From contig JBNJGO010000001.1 of NCBI GenBank assembly GCA_051819745.1, positions 1 to 64,000 on the forward strand: a DNA stretch of 64,000 nucleotides, given 5' to 3'. The notes beneath the pieces are model-generated. The model had not been told where the DNA came from. It did no database searches and saw nothing but the letters and a program-made list of their open reading frames with translations. The DNA comes from SKGA01 sp051819745. Its GTDB lineage: Archaea; Nanobdellota; Nanobdellia; Woesearchaeales; SKGA01. Positions 17,800-24,835 of the stretch are shown here, piece after piece. The translations under genes were made by a program, and so were the position numbers. How positions within the stretch are numbered: the stretch's first letter is position 1; each line of letters starts with the position of its first letter.

Positions 17800-18474
17800 T
17801 TAAGGTCTGACCCATTTGATTTCCCAGTAGGTCACATCATTTTCATCATCAACAACACCCATGAGAAGTCTTTTTTTGGTAGAATGTGCGACTCTGTTTT
17901 TCGCTGCAAAATCAAACCATGTATATCGTTCGCCTTCATGAACGGGATATACGATCCATCTTGCGTGGTCTTGTCCTGGTTTTATTCCTCTATCATATAC
18001 TCTGAAATCCGCACCGAATTTTAATGCTGTTTTCACAACATATCCTCTGTCTCTGAGATCCTTGTATACAGCATATCGTATCCAAAAATTTGGTTCTACA
18101 CGGTTTGCCTTTCTGACGAATTTTTCGAAATCAAGAATCTTATTGTTTCCATCCACCATTGATAATTTATTCTTTTCAAAAAGATATAATCCTTCAGTAA
18201 GCGATAATTGTACTTTTCCATCATCAAGGATGGTTCCGAAAGCTCCTTTATTATTGAGCTCTCTTGCTCTATCGCAAGATTCGGTAAGCACTCGTTCTCT
18301 TGCAAAGGTTGTTTGTATTTTTATCTTTCGCTTTGATGCTTTGGTCGCATTATCAATTACTTTTAGCTCCTGCGATGTTTTTGTATTTGTAGAGGTTGCT
18401 TTCTTTGAAACCTTCTTTTTTGATTGTGAAGAGGATTTTTTGCGTATTGATTGTTTTTTTGAATCGTCTGCCAT
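17800..18474 (-). CDS. endA: tRNA-splicing endonuclease
   Basis: 224 residues. An extremely basic Lys/Ser N-terminus of ~45 residues precedes the endonuclease core. The three catalytic residues are in place: Tyr in FRVYDRG (~159), His in DHARWIVYP (~169), and Lys in HSTKKRLLMGVVD (~200). It cuts both strands of bulge-helix-bulge motifs to excise tRNA introns. Only one core domain is present, so by length it resembles the homotetrameric type unless a second subunit is encoded elsewhere. It has plenty of local substrate: tRNA-Trp, -Ile and -Thr here have introns at 37/38, and tRNA-Asn an apparent one in the T-loop. TATA-like TTTTATAAAT lies ~25-30 nt upstream. Confidence 0.92.
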   Translation of the reverse strand: MADDSKKQSIRKKSSSQSKKKVSKKATSTNTKTSQELKVIDNATKASKRKIKIQTTFARERVLTESCDRARELNNKGAFGTILDDGKVQLSLTEGLYLFEKNKLSMVDGNNKILDFEKFVRKANRVEPNFWIRYAVYKDLRDRGYVVKTALKFGADFRVYDRGIKPGQDHARWIVYPVHEGERYTWFDFAAKNRVAHSTKKRLLMGVVDDENDVTYWEIKWVRP

Positions 18475-18599
18475 GTGATTGTCTGAAACTAAAGAGTATT
18501 TATAAAATCTATGGTTGGTGTGCTCTCCAGAACAATTATGGTGATGAAATAGGAGTGTAATGGATACTTTTTTATATGCTATTGGACCTGATATGTAGT

Positions 18600-19133
18600 A
18601 TGACTAGTATGACTGACGATGACTTATCTGTATTCAAAAGTGCAATTCATGATTCTATTATCATATATCCAACCGACACAATCTACGGGATTGGCTGTGA
18701 TGCACAGAATACTCGTTTGGTTTTGAAATTACGTCGTTTAAAGTCTCGCAGTCAAAAGCCTTTTTCAGTCATAGCTCCTTCAAAAGAGTGGATTCTAAAA
18801 CATTGTAAAACCACGCGAGATGAAATCGACACGTATCTACCAGGACCATATACTTTGCTTCTTGAAAAAAAAGATCCTTCTTTTTTATCTGCTGTTTCTC
18901 CAACACCTCTTCTTGGCATTAGAATACCTGCTCATCCTATAACAAAAGCAATCCAACAAGAAGGTGTTCCTTTTGTCACCACCTCTGTTAACATTTCCGG
19001 TGAAAAACCAGCTATTAATATAGCCACTATTGACTCTTATCTTCTTGATCAGGTTGATCTCATCATTGATGTTGGCACGCTTTCTGGAACGCCATCAACC
19101 CTTATTCAAGGCGGTCGACGTGTTAAGCGATGA
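18600..19133 (+). CDS. Threonylcarbamoyl-AMP synthase (Sua5/YrdC/TsaC family)
   Basis: About 177 residues from the ATG at 18600. The family start IIYPTDTIYGIGCDA, the KxR/SRxQKPFS region (LKSRSQKPFSVIAP), and VTTSVNISGEKPAI are clear. The enzyme makes threonylcarbamoyl-AMP from threonine, bicarbonate and ATP, the first step of t6A37 synthesis in ANN-decoding tRNAs (for instance the Thr, Asn and Ile tRNAs here). It is the short YrdC-only form without the C-terminal Sua5 domain. The frame extends upstream to 18576, but a TATA-like TTTTATATGC occupies 18569-18578, about 26 nt before 18600, so the downstream ATG fits a leaderless start. Confidence 0.9.
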   Translation: MTSMTDDDLSVFKSAIHDSIIIYPTDTIYGIGCDAQNTRLVLKLRRLKSRSQKPFSVIAPSKEWILKHCKTTRDEIDTYLPGPYTLLLEKKDPSFLSAVSPTPLLGIRIPAHPITKAIQQEGVPFVTTSVNISGEKPAINIATIDSYLLDQVDLIIDVGTLSGTPSTLIQGGRRVKR

Positions 19134-19299
19134 TGCTGTTTCTCGCGAACATCATTTTTATGGTCATTTTTTAATTTTTGATTTGTTTTAATTTTACATC
19201 AGAACAACCTTTGCTAACACTCAGAAAAACAAAAAACACCTCTAAAAAATCCTTCTAAAAAATATATGTTGAAGAAAATAAATGGTGGTTGTAAGAAGG

Positions 19300-19308
19300 T
19301 TTATAAAT
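19300..19308 (+). promoter_or_regulatory. TATA box of the 5S rRNA candidate
   Basis: TTTATAAAT lies 27 nt (centre to start) upstream of the first base of the predicted RNA at 19331, the normal archaeal spacing. No reading frame begins downstream until 19747. Confidence 0.6.
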
Positions 19309-19330
19309 GAGCGAGTATTTTCTTTTCTCA

Positions 19331-19479
19331 TGCCCAAATGGGTCCCTGTAGAGGATATGGTTAGAACCCATCCCGATGACCTCAGGACACTCTTGGACAG
19401 TTCAGCCCAACACGAGAGTACTCGAGGGAGCCTTACGACTAACGTCGAGCAATGAAATGGAGAGTTAGTGTTTTGGGCA
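19331..19479 (+). rRNA. rrf: 5S ribosomal RNA (divergent, candidate)
   Basis: The segment contains ACCCATCCCGA (19366-19376), the conserved loop C of 5S rRNA, and AGTACTCGAGGGAGCC (19397 onward region), which resembles the archaeal helix IV/V block. Pairings expected of 5S are present: helix I GCCCAAA (19332-19338) with TTTGGGC (19472-19478); helix II CTGTAGAG (19346-19353) with CTCTTGGACAG (19390-19400); helix III GGTTA (19359-19363) with TGACC (19377-19381). At about 147 nt it is longer than the usual ~120, the excess lying in the helix IV/V arm (a CGAC/GTCG hairpin at 19436-19447). It stands alone, away from other rRNA genes. Identity is likely but not certain. Confidence 0.68.
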
Positions 19480-19515
19480 ACAACCATTATATTCCTTTAG
19501 GGTTTATCCTTACAG

Positions 19516-19740
19516 GCACGAAAGGCAACGGTCTGTTATTACAAAAGAATTACAATCACAAATAAGCAACAACCACTACAATGATTTGTTGCTCATTCAC
19601 ACTACAATTATTCCAGTAAAAGTCGAACATGTTTAGAAATGAATAAACGACGACAGAAGTAAACAGTGATCAAGAACTATTTGTGTTACTAATTCTTAGA
19701 AAACAGACTGCCCGATTCAATTAAGAATTATCAGAGGTAG
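19516..19740 (+). ncRNA. Unassigned structured RNA or dnaG leader
   Basis: No reading frame, but strong secondary structure just upstream of dnaG. Three nested long-range helices pair 19530-19537 with 19702-19709, 19545-19552 with 19690-19697 and 19557-19564 with 19678-19685. Inside them are local hairpins at 19565-19593 (AGCAACAA/TTGTTGCT) and 19622-19654 (GTCG plus GTTTA with TAAAC plus CGAC). An alternative hairpin, 19690-19698 with 19722-19730, uses the same strand as the second helix and ends four bases before an AGGTAG ribosome site. I saw no RNase P or SRP signature motifs. It could be an independent RNA or a regulatory 5' UTR. Confidence 0.5.
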
Positions 19741-19746
19741 AAACAC

Positions 19747-21140
19747 ATGGCAAAAATAGCTCAAGCATCAGCAAAATATATTATTCATACAACTATACAA
19801 ATAGACGGTGTTGTTGACCGACCAGATGTTATCGGCGCAGTATTCGGTCAGACTGAAGGACTTCTTGGTGAAGATCTCGAACTTCGAGAAATGCAAAAAT
19901 CTGGCCGTATAGGTCGTATTGAAGTAAACACAGATACTAAAAATGGCAAGACTAGTGGTGAAATCATCATACCTAGTTCGCTTGATAAAGCAGAAACATC
20001 TATTGTTGCGGCGGCTCTTGAAATAATCCAGCGGATAGGACCTTGCAATGCTAAAATTAAAGTCACTAAAATTGAAGATATTAGAATTACCAAACGAAAA
20101 CAAGTTATTGATAGAGCTAAACAACTCCTTCGAAATCTTGTTGAATCAACTGCTCCTGACACTCAAGAAATCGCTGATGAAGTAGCATATTCTGTTCGGG
20201 TTGCTGAAATCCAGGAGTACGGTAAGGATCGTTTACCAGCAGGACCTAACATTGAAGAATCTGATGAGATCATGGTGGTTGAAGGTCGTGCAGACGTTCT
20301 TAATCTTCTCAAATATGGTTTCAAAAATGCAGTTGCAGTTGGTGGAACTGGTATAAAAAATACTATCATCGACTTATGTAAAGAAAAGACTGTTACAGTG
20401 TTTGTTGACGGGGACCGTGGTGGAGACCTTATCGTCAAGGAACTTCAGAACATGACTGAAATTGATTTTGTAACAAAAGCTCCTTCCGGAAAAGAAGTTG
20501 AAGAATTAACTAAAAAAGAAATCCATAAAGCGCTTCGAGCAAAAGTAAGTAGTGAACAAGCGCACTTGGAACAACATGACCATAAACAACAAGGTAATCA
20601 TTCCAAGAATAATTCCAGCANNNNNNNNNNNNNNNNNNNNNNNNNNNNNNNNNNNNNNNNNNNNNNNNNNNNNNNNNNNNNNNNNNNNNNNNNNNNNNNN
20701 NNNNNNNNNNNNNNNNNNNNAATAATTCCAGCAGAAATAACACTGCCAACTCGTCTTCATCTCAACGAAAAACAAGCGCTCCAAAAAGTCGTTCATCTGC
20801 TCGAGATGAAAAAGAAAAGCGACAGCCAAAAAGAGAATCAACTATTAGTGATGAAGAAAAGACAAAATTTAATACTATGCTTGAAGATCTCATCGGAACA
20901 AGAGGTGCTTACATTCTTGATAAAGAACTTAGTGTTCTCGGAAAAATACCTATTAGTGAATTGGAAAGCACTATTAAGAGCTTGAATGATTCAGTATATG
21001 CTGTTATTTTTGATGGTGGAGTCACAAAAGAATTATTGTTGACAAGTGAAAAAAGCAATGTTGCTTATTTAGTTGGTATGAGTGCCAAAGTCAAATCAGG
21101 TTCTAAAACAAAGATTTTTACTCCAGAACAACTTGCATAA
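19747..21140 (+). CDS. dnaG: DnaG-like primase / exosome-associated protein (interrupted by an assembly gap)
   Basis: Archaeal DnaG. The N-terminal part begins SAKYIIHTTIQIDGVVDRPDVIG, and the Toprim domain shows DEIMVVEGRADVLNLLKYG (glutamate) and VFVDGDRGGD (DxD). The C-terminus is FNTMLEDLIGTRGAYILDKE ... KTKIFTPEQLA. Archaeal DnaG is best known as an exosome subunit and also has primase activity. A 100-N gap (20621-20720) breaks the frame, but 20608-20620 is repeated at 20721-20733. Collapsing these 13 nt and the Ns gives one continuous frame of about 426 residues, the normal length. The segment around the join is a low-complexity Asn/Ser/Arg linker between Toprim and C-terminal domains. 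Confidence 0.9.
20621..20720. other. Assembly gap (100 N) inside dnaG
   Basis: Exactly 100 N with the 13-mer AATAATTCCAGCA on both sides. Merging the overlap restores the dnaG frame, so probably no sequence is missing. Confidence 0.9.
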
Positions 21141-21185
21141 TATGCTTGGTTTAAACAATTTTTTTTCTTTTTTATCTATATTTTT

Positions 21186-22364
21186 TTATATAGATTGTTT
21201 TTCGAGCCATGATACTTCATCATCATTGAGATCGAGTTCTTCTTGTAATTCTTTTGATCGTATCAGTGCAGGAAGCAATAAGAATAATGATTGATTGTGT
21301 TTTTTTGAACAGTGTGTTTGCACAGCTATTTTTTCAACTATTGATTTTCGCTTCGCATACGACATATTTGCCTTCCAATAAGTTAGTAATCTCGTTGGTT
21401 GCTTGTAGTTTGGTGCGCTAGGATATTTTTCCTCTTTAGATAGTGCAATACCTACTGAAAGCAATAGATAGCAATACACATAAAACCGATAATATTGCCA
21501 CCGATAAATCCTGCCAAAAAAAACATCTGCCTTTGATAAGATATCAAATGCTCTTGCCAAATCTCTTGATTTTCTGTATTCTCGAGGGAGATTTTCATCA
21601 ACCCATAAGAATATTTTATCAAGATTTTCATCAACCTCATCATATGCTCCAAAGACTACTTTCGGATCTGTTGATTTGAATACTTTGATAAGTACGGTTG
21701 CAAGTTCTTGGGTTTGACGTCGAACTGCCAAATCATCAACACTGCTTTTTTTAATCACGACAAAAGAGAATAGATCATTAAGTGCGGCTCTCACATCACC
21801 ACCGGCATTTCTTGAAATTGATCGAATCGCCGAATTATCACATTCAACATCTAATCGTTCACAAGTCTGTTCTAGAACGGTACGGATATTTGCTGGTGTT
21901 AATGATGAGAATTCCACTTTTTTACAGACTTTTCGAAGCGGTGAAAGTTTTTTTGTGAAAATATTGGTTCCTGTTATAATAATAGGAAATGAAGATTTTT
22001 TTATTGCTTTCACTATCTCGCCAACCGCGCCTCTATCTTTGGTTCCGGATAGTCCGTCAATTTCATCTAGAAGAATTATTTTTTTTGATCCAAATAGGCT
22101 CGCTTGCCCGACTGCTTTTGATAGGAATTCTTTTAATCCTGCCTTATTTCTTGTATCGCTCGCATTTAATTCAAGCAGATCATATCCTTCTTGTTTTGCA
22201 AGAGCGTGAATGACACTTGTTTTACCTACTCCTGAAGGTCCATATAGCATCAATCCTTTACCTTTCTTGAATGGTGTGAAAAAATCAATAATTGCTTCTA
22301 AAGAATTGTCTTGTCCAACAAATTCTGAGAGTATTGACGGTTTATAGGTAAAAAAAGGATCCAT
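21186..22364 (-). CDS. rfcL: Replication factor C large subunit
   Basis: 392 residues. AAA+ clamp-loader motifs: Walker A GPSGVGKTS (~residues 42-50), the RFC-typical LLELNASDTRNK, Walker B IILLDEIDGLSG, sensor 1 IIITGTN and sensor 2 region NAGGDVRAALNDL. The box order and the opening FTYKPSILSEFVGQDNSLE match RfcL, which loads the PCNA clamp together with the small subunit (not in this window). The C-terminal part is helical and shorter than in many relatives, without an obvious terminal PCNA-binding motif. TATA-like TTTTTATAG ~25 nt upstream. It is convergent with dnaG. Confidence 0.92.
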   Translation of the reverse strand: MDPFFTYKPSILSEFVGQDNSLEAIIDFFTPFKKGKGLMLYGPSGVGKTSVIHALAKQEGYDLLELNASDTRNKAGLKEFLSKAVGQASLFGSKKIILLDEIDGLSGTKDRGAVGEIVKAIKKSSFPIIITGTNIFTKKLSPLRKVCKKVEFSSLTPANIRTVLEQTCERLDVECDNSAIRSISRNAGGDVRAALNDLFSFVVIKKSSVDDLAVRRQTQELATVLIKVFKSTDPKVVFGAYDEVDENLDKIFLWVDENLPREYRKSRDLARAFDILSKADVFFGRIYRWQYYRFYVYCYLLLSVGIALSKEEKYPSAPNYKQPTRLLTYWKANMSYAKRKSIVEKIAVQTHCSKKHNQSLFLLLPALIRSKELQEELDLNDDEVSWLEKQSI

Positions 22365-22437
22365 GATTTTCTCAAAATACTAAAACTATAAAAATCTTGC
22401 CGTCACTCCAATGACAACATAGTAGTTGGTGACATTT

Positions 22438-23646
22438 ATGAATATAGGAATTGTAGGAAAACCTTCTGTTGGAAAAAGTACTTTTTTTAAGGCCGCGACA
22501 CTAGCACAAGTTGATATCGCTAATTATCCTTTTACCACAATCCAAGCGAACAAAGCCGTTGGGTTTGTCAAGATACCTGATGTAGCTCGAGAGTTTGATA
22601 AACAAGCAAATCCTGGTGCGGGTTATGTTCACGGCTCGTGGCGATTCGTCCCTGTAGATCTTCTTGATGTTGCAGGTCTTGTTCCTGGCGCTCACAACGG
22701 TGAAGGTATGGGTTCGCAATTTCTTGATGATCTTAATCAAGCAGATGCTCTTATTCATGTTATTGATGCTTCTGGAAGTGTGAATGAAAAAGGGGAACCC
22801 GTAACGCCTGGCAGTTATGATCCTTGTAATGATGTTCGCTTTCTTGAACTCGAACTTGATTATTGGTATAAGAATATCTTAACTAAAGGATGGGAGAAAT
22901 TCACTCGAGTTATACAGCAAGAAAAAAAGGAATTTCATAAAGCAATCGCTAAACAAATGAGTGGTGTTGGTGTTGATGAGGATATTGCAAAAAACAGTAT
23001 TCAAGAAGCGAAACTGTTTAATAAAGAACCTTCCGTGTGGACTGATGATGATCTTCTTTTGGTTTCAAAATATCTTCGTAAACGAACAAAACCAATGATT
23101 ATTGCCGCTAACAAGAGTGATCATCCGAAAGCAAAAGAACATCTTAAAAATCTCAAGGATGAATTCCCTTCATATACTATAATACCTTGTTCTGCAGAAG
23201 GAGAACTTGCTCTCAAAGAAGCTAATAAACAAGAGTTGGTAGAATATATTCCTGGGGAAAATTCGTTTAACATCACTTCTGTTGGTGAAACTGAATTACA
23301 AGATAAGCAACGGCAAGCACTTGATTTTCTTAAAAAGAATTTGCTCGAAACATCCGAGTATGGTTCTGGAGTTCAACAAGTATTGAATACTATTGTGTTT
23401 GAGATTTTAAACATGAAAGCAATACACCCTGGTGGGGTGAGCAAATTAGAAGACCAACACGGTAACGTTCTTCCGGATTGTTTTCTCATGGAACATGATG
23501 CGACAGCTATAGATTTTGCTTATCGTTTACACTCCAGTTTTGGAGATAATTTTGTGAAAGCGATTGATGTGAGAACAAAACGTCCTGTTGGAAAAGATCA
23601 TTTGCTTAAACACCTTGATATTATAGAAATAATGGCAGGCAAATAG
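22438..23646 (+). CDS. YchF/Obg-type translation-associated GTPase
   Basis: 402 residues from the ATG at 22438, which has GGTGA ten bases upstream; the TTG at 22426 is unlikely. G1 is GIVGKPSVGKSTFFKAAT, G2/G3 fall in the YPFTTIQANKAVGFV and DLLDVAGLVPGAHNGEGMG segments, G4 is ANKSDHPKA and G5 CSAEGE. The C-terminal TGS-type domain (DCFLMEHDATAIDFAYRLHS through LDIIEIMAG) completes the archaeal COG0012-like form, which associates with ribosomes. The HPGG segment (MKAIHPGGVSKLEDQHG) marks the archaeal/eukaryotic branch rather than bacterial YchF. Confidence 0.9.
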   Translation: MNIGIVGKPSVGKSTFFKAATLAQVDIANYPFTTIQANKAVGFVKIPDVAREFDKQANPGAGYVHGSWRFVPVDLLDVAGLVPGAHNGEGMGSQFLDDLNQADALIHVIDASGSVNEKGEPVTPGSYDPCNDVRFLELELDYWYKNILTKGWEKFTRVIQQEKKEFHKAIAKQMSGVGVDEDIAKNSIQEAKLFNKEPSVWTDDDLLLVSKYLRKRTKPMIIAANKSDHPKAKEHLKNLKDEFPSYTIIPCSAEGELALKEANKQELVEYIPGENSFNITSVGETELQDKQRQALDFLKKNLLETSEYGSGVQQVLNTIVFEILNMKAIHPGGVSKLEDQHGNVLPDCFLMEHDATAIDFAYRLHSSFGDNFVKAIDVRTKRPVGKDHLLKHLDIIEIMAGK

Positions 23647-23679
23647 AACAGCGAAAACAAAACAATATTTTTGATAACT

Positions 23680-24276
23680 TTATTTAATTAAGTTGTATTT
23701 ATCAAGAATATCCTTGTATTTGTCGAAGTCCGGCGATCGTTTAAACGACTCTATTTGTTGAGGTGATAGTCGATTAATCCATTTATGAATTATCTTTAGA
23801 GCGTCTCTTGTTTCAGTATATAGTTCATCGGATTCTGTTTCGACTTCTTCAGCTATTTCTTCTTCAGGAATGTCTTCTTTTGACCGTCCGCTTAAGAAAG
23901 AGAATAATCTTGAAAATAAGCTTGTTCGTTTAGTCTCAATAGATTCTGCTTGATCGTCAACTTCTGAGATTTCTTCTTCAACTTCATCAATTTCTTCGCT
24001 AACATCTTCATCAAGTTCATCTGCAGATTCATATTCTGTAGGGTTTTTAGAACCTCTAGAAAACAGTGAGAATAGTGAGAATCTTTTTTTTCGGGAAGTA
24101 TTATCGTATACTGTCGCTTGCGATTCATCAACTTTCGGAACGCTTTGTGAGCTTGAAGGTATTATAGAGTCGACTTTTTTGAAAAAGGAAAAATTATGTC
24201 CTTCTGATTTTCGTTTTGAAAGGTATGAACCTAAACTTTCATTTAATTCTTTTTGACGCTTACTGATAAAAACCAC
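23680..24276 (-). CDS. Acidic protein of unknown function
   Basis: 198 residues, not recognised. A basic N-terminus (ISKRQKELNESLGSYLSKRK) is followed by a short basic/aromatic patch (RKKRFSLFSLFSRGSK, residues ~62-77). A long Glu/Asp-rich stretch (~80-110) and a second aromatic patch (TSLFSRLFSFLSGRSK) come next. A compact helical C-terminal domain (residues ~153-198, ALKIIHKWINRLSPQQ ... YKDILDKYNLIK) ends the protein. The two FSLFSxxxS patches look like an internal duplication and might bind membrane or another protein. The start is a GTG at 24276 and is uncertain. No operon partner: it is convergent with the GTPase gene. Confidence 0.6.
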   Translation of the reverse strand: MVFISKRQKELNESLGSYLSKRKSEGHNFSFFKKVDSIIPSSSQSVPKVDESQATVYDNTSRKKRFSLFSLFSRGSKNPTEYESADELDEDVSEEIDEVEEEISEVDDQAESIETKRTSLFSRLFSFLSGRSKEDIPEEEIAEEVETESDELYTETRDALKIIHKWINRLSPQQIESFKRSPDFDKYKDILDKYNLIK

Positions 24277-24427
24277 CCGTTATACTATAATTAATCAATC
24301 TGTTATACTTACAGTTAAAATATATTTATAAGTCTTTCTATACCTTGGTACAAATCCAAGAAAATAGTTCTCCCTAATTCGCATATCAAAATTACATTTT
24401 CCAGAGAAACCCTTGTAAAATAAATAT

Positions 24428-24437
24428 TTTTATAAAG
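24428..24437 (+). promoter_or_regulatory. TATA box for tRNA-Trp
   Basis: TTTTATAAAG about 30 nt upstream of the first tRNA base at 24465. There is no other transcript start nearby. Confidence 0.6.
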
Positions 24438-24464
24438 GAAAAGCTGTTTGTCGCAGTAGATTGT

Positions 24465-24591
24465 GGGGGCGTAGTATAATCCGGCAGAATAGCCGGCTCC
24501 AGTTGAGTGGAGCGATGAGCTTTGTATGAAGCGATGATTATCTGCTTTCAGAAGAAACCGGCTGATCTGGGTTCAAATCCCAGCGTCCCCA
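24465..24591 (+). tRNA. tRNA-Trp (CCA anticodon) with intron
   Basis: Acceptor GGGGGCG pairs with CGTCCCC. The anticodon stem is GCCGG (24492-24496) with CCGGC (24558-24562), and the T-arm CTGGG-TTCAAAT-CCCAG is perfect. Loop CTCCAG gives anticodon CCA (Trp). A 54-nt insertion (24503-24556) lies at the canonical 37/38 position. Discriminator A73; CCA is not encoded. The intron carries two GCGATGA sequences (24511-24517 and 24531-24537) that resemble C/C' boxes of a C/D guide RNA, a known feature of archaeal tRNA-Trp introns, though no clear D box lies inside it. The 3' end is duplicated 108 bp downstream. Confidence 0.92.
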
Positions 24592-24708
24592 CTTTTCTTT
24601 TTCTTCTTCCTTCTTCTTTTTTTTTGGTGTGCTGTTGAGTTTTGCGAAACGCACTCACGACGCCTATCGTGAGTTGGCGTGTAAATCCCAGCGTCCCCAC
24701 TTTTCTTT
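24575..24708 (+). repeat. Direct repeat of the tRNA-Trp 3' end
   Basis: The 26-mer 24575-24600 (end of T-loop, T-stem, acceptor strand, discriminator and the following T-rich terminator) recurs exactly at 24683-24708. The 82 nt between contain a perfect hairpin ACTCACG/CGTGAGT and a GTTT/AAAC hairpin. No gene is present from 24592 to 24835. Confidence 0.85.
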
Positions 24709-24835
24709 TTTTTTCTTCTTTTCGTTTGGATTTGAACCTTGGTTTGGCTGGCACCAAAAATTTTTGATTTTATTCTCTTTTTTTGTTTTATTTCAATTAA
24801 TTTTTATTAAGAAAATAATGCGTTTCTTTTTAGTC

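Noticed and set aside
19516..19740. RNase P RNA or SRP RNA
   Set aside because: Structured and about the right place for an RNA gene, but the conserved RNase P and SRP helix 8 motifs were not found by eye. Kept as unassigned.
20506..20841. Minus-strand frames spanning the dnaG gap
   Set aside because: They are open only through the N run and lie antisense to a clear dnaG gene.
24592..24835. Second tRNA gene downstream of tRNA-Trp
   Set aside because: Only the 3' T-stem and acceptor strand recur; no 5' acceptor strand, D-arm or anticodon arm is present.
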